In this document: positions 43,888-53,178 of the stretch, piece after piece
Numbering within the stretch: the stretch's first letter is position 1
Layout of the letters: each line of letters starts with the position of its first letter
Source: Bacillus canaveralius
Lineage (GTDB): Bacteria > Bacillota > Bacilli > Bacillales > Cytobacillaceae
DNA length: 64,000 bases
Reading direction: 5' to 3'
Assembly: GCF_002860125.1 (NCBI RefSeq)
Contig: NZ_PGVA01000054.1
Coordinates: 16,206-80,205 of the forward strand
The notes under the pieces: model-generated
Databases searched by the model: none
Seen by the model: the letters and a program-made list of their open reading frames with translations, nothing else
What the model was told of the DNA's origin: nothing
Program-made: the position numbers and the translations under genes

Positions 43888-44020
43888 CTATAATCCTCCC
43901 AGAATACTCAATAACTTAATCTCCCAGTGAACTGAATTATCATGAATTACAAGCGTAATCCAAATACCCAAAGGGGAAGTGGAATTAGAGGTCAAGCAAA
44001 TGAATCCGCCCCCAAAGGTC

Positions 44021-44054
44021 AAAAAAAGGCACTACTCCGTACAGAAGTACTGCC
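44021..44054 (-). terminator. terminator of the SNF2 helicase gene
   Basis: GGCACTACT (44028-44036) pairs with AGTACTGCC (44046-44054) with small bulges; the minus strand ends in seven T. It lies 48 bases after the helicase stop. Confidence 0.8.
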
Positions 44055-44101
44055 CCTATTTTACTCATTATCCAATAAAATAACAGATAATATCTATATT
44101 T

Positions 44102-46966
44102 TTATATCATCAAAATTTCACGAATATCCTCTTCAGTTAAAGTTGCTGATGCTTTTTCTTCTGAATCGATAATGTCTGCAATGAGATCTCTCTTTTTATC
44201 TTGGAGCTCATTGATCTTTTCTTCAATTGTTCCCCGGGCAACGAGCTTGATAACCTGTACAACTTTTTTCTGACCAAATCGATGAGCGCGGTCTGCCGCT
44301 TGCTGCTCAACCGCAGGATTCCACCAAAGATCATATAAGATGACTGTATCCGCACCTGTCAGGTTCAGTCCTATCCCTCCCGCTTTCAAGGAAATCAAAA
44401 ACAAATCCCGCTCACCATCATTAAACCGATTGCAGATTTCCACTCGTTCCTCTGAAGGAGTTTGTCCATCGAGGTAGAAATACGTTTGACCCCGCATGGT
44501 TATCTCTCTGCCTATCAGCTCAAGCATTTTCGTGAATTGGGAGAATATCAGCACTCTTCTTCCTGAAAGTCTTGCTTCCTCTACTATTTGCAGCAGCTGC
44601 TCGTATTTTGCCGAGCTCCCCTTATAGCCGTCTACAAACAGGGCAGGGTGACAACAAATTTGCCGCAATCGCGTCAATCCCGCTAAAATTCTAATCCGAT
44701 TTTTTCGAATGGTATCCTTGTCGAGGTTTTTTAAAGTATCATGTCGCAGCTTCGCCAAATATGCTGCATAGAGCTTCTTTTGTTCAGGCAGCAGCTCTGC
44801 TGATTCAAGCGACTCAATTTTTTCAGGTAACTCGGCAAGCACATCCTCTTTTATTCTGCGAAGCAAAAAGGGACGAACCCTTCGAGCAATTGTTTTCCTT
44901 GGAAGATGGCTGTATTCTCTTAATCCTTGGAATAGCTGTGGGAAGACAACATGATAAATCGACCAAAGCTCTTCAAGTGAATTTTCCACCGGCGTTCCTG
45001 TTAGGCCGAAACGATTATCTGCCTGTATCCTTTTAACAGCTCGAGCCGTTTGGGTCACTGGATTTTTAAACGCTTGTGCCTCATCAAAGAAAACAGTATG
45101 AAACGTTTGTTTCTCATACCACTTGATATCACGACGTAGTAACGGGTAGGACGTAATAATGACATCTAAATCTTTGATATGCTTTTGTAGCTCTTCTCGA
45201 TCCGCTTTATTCCCGTCTATGATAATCGCTTGAAGATCAGGAGCAAATTTCATGATTTCATGTAACCAGTTATACGTTAAGGATGACGGGCAAACAATGA
45301 GAACCGGGAGCCTCCTATCTCGAATGCTTGAAAGCTCAGAAACAATAAACGCAATGCTTTGCACCGTTTTACCAAGTCCCATGTCATCGGCTAGAACGCC
45401 ACCAAATCCGTAGCTGGCTAGTGTCTTCATCCATTTATATCCGCGTTTTTGATAGTCTCTTAACACGTTATCTAATTTTTGTGGTATCTCGAAATCCAAG
45501 TTACCTGGGTTACGAATATTATCAAGTAACTGACGGAATGATTCCTCCACCATGAAGACCTGGCTATCATCAACAGAATCAAGGTGTTTAAGACTTTGAA
45601 TAATAGGCATATTTAGACTAGCTTCAAAATCTTCATCCTGAACCGGAACTGCCTTCAGAAAACGGCGGATTTCTTCCATTTCCTTCGTCTCGAGAGATAG
45701 AAGTGATCCATTTCGAAGGCGATAATATTTCCGTTTTTCTTCTAGTGCCGCTAAAATCTCCCGAATCTGTTTGTCAGCAATACCATCCATCTCAAATTTG
45801 AATTCCAGCCAATTGGTGCGTTCTTTTTTGACCTTCACTCTAATTTTTGGATGAGCATTCTTTCTCACGATGCGATTTCGAACAGCAGTTGTCGCATAGA
45901 CTTGGACGAGTTGCTGAAGCTGTGGAACGACATGATATAAAAATTCATATTCAAGTGCTTCATTTTGCATAGTGTAACCGCCATCTGTTTTGGAAAACCC
46001 GCTCTCCTCCATGAGCTGAAGGATTTCCTCTTCCTTTTCCAGATCCCTTATAATCATTGGTCCTGTTGGGATGTCTCGGCTTTCCAAAGGTTGGATAACG
46101 ACATCTTCATATTGAAACTCTAGTCCTGCAAGCAGTCGATTTTTCAGACGATCCAAGTAAAGCTTGGCAACAAGTGGTTTTTTCATAATCTTCTGAGATA
46201 ACGCATTAGCCAGTTGGACATCGCCAATTTTTTTCAGACCTGGAACGATTTTTTTTAGAAAAAAATCGATTTGTTCATGTGGAATCGGAATGTGATTCGT
46301 ACCCGGAGATACTAGCATTTGCTTTAGTTCGGATAATCGTTCACAGTCCTGTTCTTCTAAACAAAAGACTTGTCCGTCACATAACACAGAACTATAGGAA
46401 TTCAAAACAACCATTCGGTCAAAGCCTTTGATCACTAATCGGTAATCATCGCCTTCTGCTTCATCAAATGTAAACTGTATAGGAGGTGGTCCATCCACAA
46501 TTCGTAAGCTCTCAAAAGAATGACCATCATGCTCAAGCGTAACCAATGGGATCTTTGTGAGTAAAGGGACGAGCCCCGCCCAAGAGGATGGTGGAATAAG
46601 TAATGTTTGATTACTAGCTGTATAGTCAGAAAGGTTCGGTAAAGCTTCTATAAATGCCTTTTCATCCTGGACGACCCAGATGAGCTGATGAATAACCGCA
46701 TCTGATTCGTTTAAAAAGCAATGAAGGCTTGGGTCATACGTAAATTTAGGGGATAATGCACTGTGTTGCCCTTGTTTTACGTCCTGTAGAAAGTCTCGAA
46801 TATTTTGCAGCTTCGTATGACCGACCTCAGCTTCCATTCCAAACAAGTACTGACCATTCCCTATCGAGACCGGCTTACAAGTGAACATGACATCAAGTAC
46901 TTCTCTTTTTTCAAAATGAAGTTGCTGTCCACTTGTTCGAGTTGGTCTGTCATTGAAGATTGTCAT
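44102..46966 (-). CDS. SNF2 family helicase (main part of a frameshifted SWIM-SNF2 gene)
   Basis: 954 residues are open. A SNF2-associated N-terminal region (to about 480) is followed by the ATPase core: VLADDMGLGKTVQSIAF (Walker A), VIITSYPLLRRD, TVFFDEAQAFKN (DEAQ box) and FGLTGTPVENSLEELWSIY. The second lobe has RVLIFSQFTKMLELI, LISLKAGGIGLNLTGADTVI and HRFGQKKVVQVIKLVA. It is a DNA-dependent translocase related to Bacillus YwqA. The upstream codons AIYEHQRQGTFPISV, before ATG 46966, continue the same protein in this frame, showing that the natural N-terminus is the SWIM piece at 47043-47315, separated by one base. If expressed from 46966 it would lack the SWIM finger. Confidence 0.85.
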   Translation of the reverse strand: MTIFNDRPTRTSGQQLHFEKREVLDVMFTCKPVSIGNGQYLFGMEAEVGHTKLQNIRDFLQDVKQGQHSALSPKFTYDPSLHCFLNESDAVIHQLIWVVQDEKAFIEALPNLSDYTASNQTLLIPPSSWAGLVPLLTKIPLVTLEHDGHSFESLRIVDGPPPIQFTFDEAEGDDYRLVIKGFDRMVVLNSYSSVLCDGQVFCLEEQDCERLSELKQMLVSPGTNHIPIPHEQIDFFLKKIVPGLKKIGDVQLANALSQKIMKKPLVAKLYLDRLKNRLLAGLEFQYEDVVIQPLESRDIPTGPMIIRDLEKEEEILQLMEESGFSKTDGGYTMQNEALEYEFLYHVVPQLQQLVQVYATTAVRNRIVRKNAHPKIRVKVKKERTNWLEFKFEMDGIADKQIREILAALEEKRKYYRLRNGSLLSLETKEMEEIRRFLKAVPVQDEDFEASLNMPIIQSLKHLDSVDDSQVFMVEESFRQLLDNIRNPGNLDFEIPQKLDNVLRDYQKRGYKWMKTLASYGFGGVLADDMGLGKTVQSIAFIVSELSSIRDRRLPVLIVCPSSLTYNWLHEIMKFAPDLQAIIIDGNKADREELQKHIKDLDVIITSYPLLRRDIKWYEKQTFHTVFFDEAQAFKNPVTQTARAVKRIQADNRFGLTGTPVENSLEELWSIYHVVFPQLFQGLREYSHLPRKTIARRVRPFLLRRIKEDVLAELPEKIESLESAELLPEQKKLYAAYLAKLRHDTLKNLDKDTIRKNRIRILAGLTRLRQICCHPALFVDGYKGSSAKYEQLLQIVEEARLSGRRVLIFSQFTKMLELIGREITMRGQTYFYLDGQTPSEERVEICNRFNDGERDLFLISLKAGGIGLNLTGADTVILYDLWWNPAVEQQAADRAHRFGQKKVVQVIKLVARGTIEEKINELQDKKRDLIADIIDSEEKASATLTEEDIREILMI

Positions 46967-47042
46967 GAAGCCTTCTGTCAGCTCTCCATAATTGGATTGT
47001 TGGCCTTGTACACTGATAGGAAACGTTCCTTGTCGTTGATGT

Positions 47043-47315
47043 TCATAAATGGCTAATAAAACGGCCGCAATGTGTTGGCAATACTTTTGAAAAATTTGCT
47101 AGCGTAGGACAGCTACATTTCGTCTGAATGTCCCCTGTCGGATCTTTTTCAATTGTGACCTGAAAGTCTTCAGTTCCATTAACGATGGCTTCACAGAAAT
47201 CAGGGCTATACTGGCTAAATGTTACTTTATTCGCACGATAAAAAGCGTCTCCTCTTTTGAAGGAGACGGTACCGCACATTTCTTTTATCATCTTGTGATT
47301 TACTTTTATATCCAT
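47043..47315 (-). pseudogene. SWIM zinc-finger N-terminus of the SNF2 helicase, frameshifted
   Basis: This 90-codon frame begins MDIKVNHKMIKEMCG and reaches the first half of a SWIM motif (KCSCPTLANF). It then runs out of frame at a run of five T (minus strand, 47090-47094). Removing one T gives ANFQKYCQHIAAVLLAIYEH, which completes CxC...CxH and joins the helicase frame, for a total of about 1070 codons, the usual length of Firmicute SWIM-SNF2 proteins. It is therefore a homopolymer indel: a real mutation, a sequencing error, or slippage. Confidence 0.8.
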
Positions 47316-47449
47316 GTACGCCCGCTCCTTCCTTTCTATTTGTCGAGGGGTATCTATATATTCAAAGTCTGCACTATTTTCTCTTCACTCGTTTTTCTTC
47401 CCCATTTTATCATATATTCTATAGTGAATCGAACCAATCGCGCATTCAA

Positions 47450-47494
47450 CTAACCTGCTCCGTTCAATAAGAAAAAGCCGCCTGGTTCGGCAGC
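47450..47494 (-). repeat. terminator-linked repeat, copy B
   Basis: Minus strand: GCTGCC, loop, GGCGGC, then TTTTTCTTATTGAACGGAGC and AGGTTAG. The rest of 47316-47635 has no gene. Confidence 0.55.
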
Positions 47495-47635
47495 TATATC
47501 TTCAACTATTGCGCCTGATTGTTGAAGAAGCTAATCTTATATTGCAGGTCATATTCGTACTAAGCATTTATCATTCTCTATTCCTTCAAAAAAACTGTGT
47601 TAGAATTTAATAAAAAACACTAAGGGAGAGTCGAA

Positions 47636-47995
47636 ATGGAAATTTTGGAAAAATATATTAAAGCAACAAATACACACAGCTTTGACGAAGTTAGAAAATT
47701 GTTGCATCCTAATGCTATGTTCTTCTTTAGCGATAAAAGTTGTATAACTCACGAAGAAATTCAAACATACTTTGAAACCGCTTGGTCACTAGTAAAAAAC
47801 GAAAATTATGAAGCTCATAATGTTATATGGCTTTTTAAAGAAAACACCTCAGCAACTTGTACTTATACATATTTCTATGAAGGTTATGTCAATGGTGAAT
47901 ATACGAGTGGCCGAGGAAGAGCTACTAATGTGTTTGTAAAAAAATCAGATAAATGGTTACTTATTCATGAGCATTTAAGCCCTTTACCCAAATAA
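47636..47995 (+). CDS. NTF2-like/SnoaL-type protein
   Basis: A 119-residue alpha+beta cone-fold protein: MEILEKYIKATNTHSFDEVRKLLHP, AMFFFSDKSCITHEEIQTYFETAW, then beta strands ending GRATNVFVKKSDKWLLIHEHLSPLP. This is the DUF4440/SnoaL_3 pattern. The fold is used by isomerases, small-molecule binders and stress proteins; the specific role is unknown. AGGGAGAG precedes ATG 47636. Confidence 0.82.
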   Translation: MEILEKYIKATNTHSFDEVRKLLHPNAMFFFSDKSCITHEEIQTYFETAWSLVKNENYEAHNVIWLFKENTSATCTYTYFYEGYVNGEYTSGRGRATNVFVKKSDKWLLIHEHLSPLPK

Positions 47996-48086
47996 ATAAA
48001 CCGTTACTTCCGTTTTATTCAAGTGCAATTCCCAGTCCCCATAAATCTCATTTTCCACCTTTTATATAGAATTATAATACCATCAC

Positions 48087-48152
48087 TAACCTGCCCCGTT
48101 CGTGGAACAATAAGAAAAACCGGGCAAAAACCGCTCGGTCCTTTTTTGTTTA
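48087..48152 (-). repeat. terminator-linked repeat, copy C
   Basis: Minus strand: ACCGAGCGG/CCCGGT-type hairpins, then TTTTTCTTATTG, a six-base insert, and GAACGGGGCAGGTTAGTG. It follows the cysteine-rich protein gene by about 60 bases and probably serves as its terminator. Confidence 0.55.
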
Positions 48153-48212
48153 GCGAATATCGGATATATCTTGTATTCGATCCCTTGGATTCTTTGCAAG
48201 TGTACAAGAATT

Positions 48213-48764
48213 TTATTTCTTAATGGTCGCGCAATAAACGAAATCTTTATATCGGAAGAACGTGACTGGATCTGCTTGTTCAAGGCCAGGTTCCTCAGGA
48301 TTAAAAATGCTTCCGCCAACGACCGAAATTTCAAGAAGACCGCATATCGGTTGACAACTATTATGGCAAACCATAAAATCTCCCTTAGCCGTAACACGAT
48401 AAACGGCATTTGTTTCGTCTTTTCCAGTTCCGATGGCACCAGGAATATTCCTTTCAATTCTCGTACAAGTATGAGGTTTCAAAACATGCGCGCCTAAATT
48501 AATTTCTTTTTCAGGGATGTTTGCGAATACACGAGTTTGATTTGTCGTGCTTTTTTCAAGCACCGGCTGCAGACATACACCAAGTGTAACGCATGCTTTT
48601 AATTTCATATCAGTGGGATTTTTAAGAGTAATGATCACTCTGTCATTGTCCCGACCTACTTGTATTTCAGAATCAGCCTCTAAAGGTAAATGAAACGGAC
48701 CGGTCGTTATTGCTACCAAATCATCGTCATGTTCACAACACTTGTACATCTCTTTTTTTCCCAT
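48213..48764 (-). CDS. cysteine-rich protein of unknown family
   Basis: A 183-residue beta-rich protein beginning MGKKEMYKCCEHDDD, with about nine Cys including the pairs KCCEH and CHNSCQPIC. Central strands read RVIITLKNPTDMKLKACVTLG, VFANIPEKEINLGAHVLKPHTC and GLLEISVVGGSIFN. There is no signal peptide. I do not recognise the family. The N-terminal CC followed by a jelly-roll-like strand pattern recalls self-assembling spore appendage (Ena) subunits, but that is weak. ATG 48764 follows AAGGAG; longer frames lack a ribosome site. Glycosyltransferase genes lie next to it. Confidence 0.72.
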   Translation of the reverse strand: MGKKEMYKCCEHDDDLVAITTGPFHLPLEADSEIQVGRDNDRVIITLKNPTDMKLKACVTLGVCLQPVLEKSTTNQTRVFANIPEKEINLGAHVLKPHTCTRIERNIPGAIGTGKDETNAVYRVTAKGDFMVCHNSCQPICGLLEISVVGGSIFNPEEPGLEQADPVTFFRYKDFVYCATIKK

Positions 48765-49121
48765 TTTGTAGACTCCTTTGCATTTAGTAATTTTTTTTAA
48801 AAAACATTTATTCTTTGACCCCCATTCGGTTTCGGAGGGAGAACTTATGATACCGCTTGAGTATTCGAATCCCTTCTTCATATATTTCTTTTCCTTATAT
48901 TAAATGCATATCAGTCACAAAATGAACGGGCGAATACAGTAGTTTAATGAACCATTTTCGTTTTATGGACATCCGTAAAAATTCAGCGGATAAGAGCCGT
49001 TCCCCACTTTTGATAGAATGAATAACCTGAATAAGATTTAAATCCACTGAATAGCTCGAAGGGATTTGGTCTGATACTTTTGGGGAACCGGGCAAGGAAA
49101 ATTGGATGAAGGAGGAAACAG
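48765..49121. other. intergenic region, nothing recognised
   Basis: About 357 bases between the divergent cysteine-rich protein gene and the decayed glycosyltransferase. Short open frames exist but none has a ribosome site and plausible protein sequence. Confidence 0.35.
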
Positions 49122-49963
49122 ATGAGAATCGGAGTAAATCTCCTGAATCTTTCACAGGACAGATTTGGTGGAATCGAACAGTACGTGGAAAATTTAATTT
49201 GGCATTTAGTGAACATGGGGGAGGAATTGAAGTTATTCCTCTTTCTCACCCGGCCGAACAGAGATATTTTTCCTGATCATCTTACGAAACTCAAGAGAGT
49301 TATGTTTAGGGATTTAGGAAAACTCTCAAAAATTCATAAAACGATACACGATTGTCAATTAGACCTATGGTTTTCCCTTTGCATAGGTCACATCTTCCGA
49401 ATATTCCGGTTCCATCTATAGTGACGATCCACGATGTGCTTCACATATCAATCTTCTCAAAGCGAGTTTCTCTTCGGGACAAATATAAAAAGTTTGATTT
49501 GTCTTGTTCTTACTGGTTTATACGTATAAAGGGAATATGGTTTATCAGTCTGTTTTAAAGCTCCTGAAAGATCACTCGTTAGTAAAGCAAGTGCGGATAT
49601 TGGGATATATCCCGCAGAAGAAATGCCATATCTTTATTTAAATTCCAGCTTTTAGTTTCCCCTTCCCTTTATGATGGTTTCGGCATCCCCTTAGTGGAAG
49701 CGATGAAAATACAAAGTCCAATTGTTTGCTCCGACAGGGGAAGTATTCTGAGTCGGGGCGGATGCTGCTCCGCAGTTTGATCCCGATAACCCTGAAGATA
49801 TAGCCTTGAAAATGCTACAGCTATTGAATCCACAGACAAGGACAGATTTAATCGAAAAAGGCAAAGAACGGGCAAAAGCATTCTCTTGGAAAAAGAGCGC
49901 CCAGGAAACGTTAATTGTTTTTCGCAGCGTTTTTGCCGGAATAGACCTTAGGAGAGTAAGATG
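49122..49963 (+). pseudogene. family 4 glycosyltransferase, multiply frameshifted
   Basis: Ordered fragments of one GT4 gene. ATG 49122 starts MRIGVNLLNLSQDRFGGIEQ with the GGIEQYVENL acceptor motif. After a frameshift come PSIVTIHDVLH and a basic stretch. After a deletion come LLVSPSLYDGFGIPLVEAMK, SPIVCSDRGSILS and, in another frame, GADAAPQFDPDNPEDIALKM to the end, FSWKKSAQETL. The nucleotide-binding middle (G-R-x-x-x-x-K-G) is lost. At least three lesions show that the gene is dead. It lies directly in front of an intact GT4 gene. Confidence 0.82.
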
Positions 49964-51136
49964 ATGAAAAAAATACTTGTCCTTAATCATTTTCCCACCG
50001 TTTATCCCCCAACAAGCGGAGGTACCTTAAGATATTTCCATATTTACAATGAACTTAGTCAGTATTATGACATTACTCTCTTATCCCAAACTCACGGACG
50101 TAAAGGGGGGCTTTTTCAATTTTCTTCCACATTCAGGGAATATAAAGTAGAAAAAGACCCCCGGCACCAACAGATTATGCAAGTTCTGCAAAATGGCGAA
50201 GCCACTTATGAATTTTCATTGATCATAAATGTTGAACTCTCAAATCACCTCACCTTATACAAAAAATATTTTGATGACTTATATAGAACAAGCGATATTA
50301 TTATTCATGAATCTCCTTATATGCTTGGGTATGATCAGAATTTAGGTTTGGATGATAAACCCAGAATTTATAACAGTCAAAATCACGAATACGCATTGGC
50401 GCATCAAATTTGGGAAAACCAAAAGGCAAGAAAATATCTTCCGTCGATTTATGAATTGGAGAAGAAATTAACGGAAGATGCTGATTTAGTATTTGCGACA
50501 TCTGAAATAGAAAAAGATAACTTTGTTTCCATGTATAACTTGGATCCTAAAAAAGTAAAGGTAGCGCCAAATGGAATTCATCCAGACGAATGGCTTCAAA
50601 ATAAAAAGAAATCGAATATAAATCCAAAGGCTTTCTTCATTGGAGCGGAATATCCTCCCAACATCGAAGCGGTTGGTTATATCATTCACCATCTCGCTGA
50701 TAAATGTCCGGATATAGAATTTATGATTGCAGGTGGATGCTGTAACCCTTTTTCAAAGCTAAAAAAATCGAACGTTCATTTATTTGGCCGAGTTCATCAT
50801 AAACAAAAATTAAAACTTTTCGCCGATGTCGATATAGCGATCAACCCCATGTTTACTGGAGCAGGTGTTAATCTGAAAACTCTTGAATTTTTATCGGCCG
50901 GAATTCCTTTGTTCTCTACTCACTGTGGTGCCAGAGGGTTAAATCTTATCGAAGAACAACACTACATCCATGCTGAAAAAGAAGATTTCGCAGAGAAGAT
51001 CAATCAGTTTTGCCATGATAAAAAATATTTACAAGAAATTTCTTCAAGTGGACAAAAATACATTAATGACAATTATTCATGGGGTAATATAGCTAAAAGC
51101 ATACAGGAGGAATTAGAGGAAATTATACCTTTTTAA
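49961..51136 (+). CDS. family 4-type glycosyltransferase
   Basis: A 391-residue GT-B glycosyltransferase. The N-terminal domain (ILVLNHFPTVYPPTSGGTLR, YNSQNHEYALAHQIW) binds the acceptor. The C-terminal domain shows KAFFIGAEYPPNIEAVGYII, NVHLFGRVHHKQKLKLFADV and NPMFTGAGVNLKTLEFLSAG, with ISxGIPLFSTHCGARGL completing a GT4-like donor site. It lacks the E-x7-E signature in its classical form (TLEFLSAGIP instead). AGGAG precedes the ATG. It overlaps the end of the glycosyltransferase pseudogene by 3 bases, so the two were once one operon. Confidence 0.88.
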   Translation: MMKKILVLNHFPTVYPPTSGGTLRYFHIYNELSQYYDITLLSQTHGRKGGLFQFSSTFREYKVEKDPRHQQIMQVLQNGEATYEFSLIINVELSNHLTLYKKYFDDLYRTSDIIIHESPYMLGYDQNLGLDDKPRIYNSQNHEYALAHQIWENQKARKYLPSIYELEKKLTEDADLVFATSEIEKDNFVSMYNLDPKKVKVAPNGIHPDEWLQNKKKSNINPKAFFIGAEYPPNIEAVGYIIHHLADKCPDIEFMIAGGCCNPFSKLKKSNVHLFGRVHHKQKLKLFADVDIAINPMFTGAGVNLKTLEFLSAGIPLFSTHCGARGLNLIEEQHYIHAEKEDFAEKINQFCHDKKYLQEISSSGQKYINDNYSWGNIAKSIQEELEEIIPF

Positions 51137-51253
51137 CTAATTACCTTATCTACAGTTTGTTTCAATGAGACTCCCGCTGTATCCCATGTAAGTGTAAGCA
51201 TATCCTTTCTGCCACGCTCTCCTTTCTGTTTACAATAATTGTTAAGCAAACTC

Positions 51254-51940
51254 CTAATCTTGGACAAATGGTTTATAGTCGTCCGTCTTGCATACGATAG
51301 AAGATTTTTTCAAAAGGATTCCATTATTAGTGTCCCAGGTATGATGACCCGCTTTCGATGTTCTCAAGCAAACATAATTATTTTTATCTGTGGAATAAAC
51401 TTTAAATTTGTTTTTAATACACTCTCTTATAAAAAAGGTATCTTCACCTAGATTTAATTTCGGAAACAATACTTTTTTACTAATCTCTTTTTTAAATATC
51501 AGTGTAGCTCCCTTTAATCCTTGTTTTACGAATTTATTTTCTTTACCTGGCTTGTGAATCGCAAGTATTTGCTCAGCTTCAAAGTACATGTAGATTGTTC
51601 TTTTGCCTACTAGATCTGCATTCGTTTTGTTAATAGCTTCCATCGATTTGGCAAGATAATTGGGTGCATAGTAATCATCATCATCAAATTTTGAAATAAA
51701 ATCATACCTTGCTTTTTCGATGCCAAAATTCAGGCATTCACCCAAAGTCCACTTTTCCTGTAATTGATAAACGGATACGTCTTGTGAAAACTTTGCTCTT
51801 ATTTTCCACTTACCTATATCTATATCATCCCGGTTTAGAATAATAATCAGCTCTTTTCCCTTCCAAACTTGATTTTCGTAGTTTTGAAACACATTTTCCA
51901 TAAAGTGCTGTCTTATCGTACAACAAATGATTGAGACCAT
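51254..51940 (-). CDS. family 2-like glycosyltransferase, paralogue
   Basis: A 228-residue GT-A enzyme with VSIICCTIRQHFMENVFQNY, GKELIIILNRDDID, the metal site SKFDDDDYYAPNYL, LKGATLIFKKE and KNNYVCLRTSKAGHHTWD. It is clearly homologous along its full length to the protein at 22908-23609. It converges on the GT4 gene at 49961. AAGGAGG precedes ATG 51940. A short decayed frame upstream on the same strand (FSWENAIRG, near 51965-51990) looks like the C-terminal tail of a lost glycosyltransferase. Confidence 0.86.
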   Translation of the reverse strand: MVSIICCTIRQHFMENVFQNYENQVWKGKELIIILNRDDIDIGKWKIRAKFSQDVSVYQLQEKWTLGECLNFGIEKARYDFISKFDDDDYYAPNYLAKSMEAINKTNADLVGKRTIYMYFEAEQILAIHKPGKENKFVKQGLKGATLIFKKEISKKVLFPKLNLGEDTFFIRECIKNKFKVYSTDKNNYVCLRTSKAGHHTWDTNNGILLKKSSIVCKTDDYKPFVQD

Positions 51941-52204
51941 TGCAATTCCTCCTTATTTACACCCTCTAATCGCATTTTCCCATGAAAAGGTCAGTCAAAG
52001 GATATCCTTCTCTTCAATTCTGGCCCCCAGCTGTACCTTGATTTATCTGAGAGCAGTAAGGACTTTAACTCCGTGTTTGGGCGCCAAGAGGAATTTGAAG
52101 GATATCACCCAGCTTTGATCGAAAAAAGCTGATCGTTTAAAATAAACTCTCCCTATCTAAAATCACGATCCAGATCTCTTGTCTGCAATAATGCTGATGG
52201 TAAC

Positions 52205-52600
52205 TTATATTTTTACCTGTAACATGTTAATCATTTTTGTTCCAGTTTCTATACCTTCATCCGTCATGGAACGATCTAAAACTCTATAGGCTTCCCCATC
52301 ACTTTTCTTCGCACATCGGTTGATCTTTTGTTATCATCTGCTTGATTTTTTGCGCATTTTTTTATCTGCGACAAGAATTCCATCCGTCCCGCTGCGATCA
52401 TAACCATTTCTGATTATGTCCGTCTGACCTTGAAAGACAATGATATGAGTAGATGGAAGAAGACCTATACAATCTAATTGTCTGCAACTCTCTTTATCAT
52501 GGATCATACTTTCCATCGACCGTTTTGAAAATTTTCAGAAATTGCTTTGATCTCAGTGATTTGATAAAGGCCAGACTTTTTCCTGCCTCCGGATAATTAA
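52205..52600 (-). pseudogene. decayed gene of unknown family
   Basis: Three consecutive minus-strand stretches read like real protein in different frames. They are KSGLYQITEIKAISENFQNG (to a TGA near 52515), then MESMIHDKESCRQLDCIGLL with THIIVFQGQTDIIRNGYDRS (52334-52516), then GEAYRVLDRSMTDEGIETGT ending at 52205. They probably derive from one gene disrupted by two or more frameshifts. I cannot name the family. Confidence 0.45.
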
Positions 52601-53131
52601 AGGCTTCATGATTTCAAATCCATATTTAGTAAATCAAAAATACAAACCAGCTTGGCGTTTATCCATATACACAGTTTATTTATTTTCAATTTCGTTTATC
52701 CGTTCTTCAGCAATCTTTTTTCCTTTTCTGCCCCGCCTTCCAGCAAAACAACGCGACTTCAACGACGTCTCAACTGCAGATCATTCACTTGGGATTATTT
52801 TTCGTCTTAAGCATGGTGCCTCCACAGAAAGGACATTCAACCTTAACTTTCTTCGTGTTTCTTTTTGTCTAACTGAAAATCGGATACGACAAAATCAGAA
52901 ACATGGTCTTCTTTCCGATAATTCTTACATTTAAATAAAATCGTTTTTATTCTTTTAATTTATCGGAAAAAGAGAATATGGGATTAACATTAGATATCCC
53001 CTTTTCTCATCATTTATGAGAGGTATTATGTCTTAAACTAACGCACCCGTTTAAGTACAATCCTTCACAATCTGCATTTTAATTCTTAAAAAACAAATAT
53101 TCCTAGTTAAAGTATCTTCCGAAAGAGTTAT

Positions 53132-53166
53132 CCTCCTTCTTGCTCACTAAATTGAAGGAGGTTTTT
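53132..53166 (+). terminator. Rho-independent terminator
   Basis: CCTCCTTC pairs with GAAGGAGG, followed by TTTTT on the plus strand. It lies 13 bases beyond the end of the convergent TetR gene and would stop plus-strand transcription coming from the decayed region. Confidence 0.7.
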
Positions 53167-53178
53167 CATAGGTGATGA

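Larger units (their letters stand above)
51941..53178. other. long non-coding stretch with decayed gene pieces
   Basis: About 1.2 kb with no intact gene. It holds the glycosyltransferase tail fragment near 51970, the degraded minus-strand gene listed at 52205-52600, and a minus-strand zinc-ribbon-like scrap VECPFCGGTMLKTK near 52800-52850. Confidence 0.5.

Noticed and set aside
43942..44172. 76-codon plus-strand open frame near the helicase end
   Set aside because: There is no ribosome site, and it covers the helicase terminator and runs antisense into the helicase.
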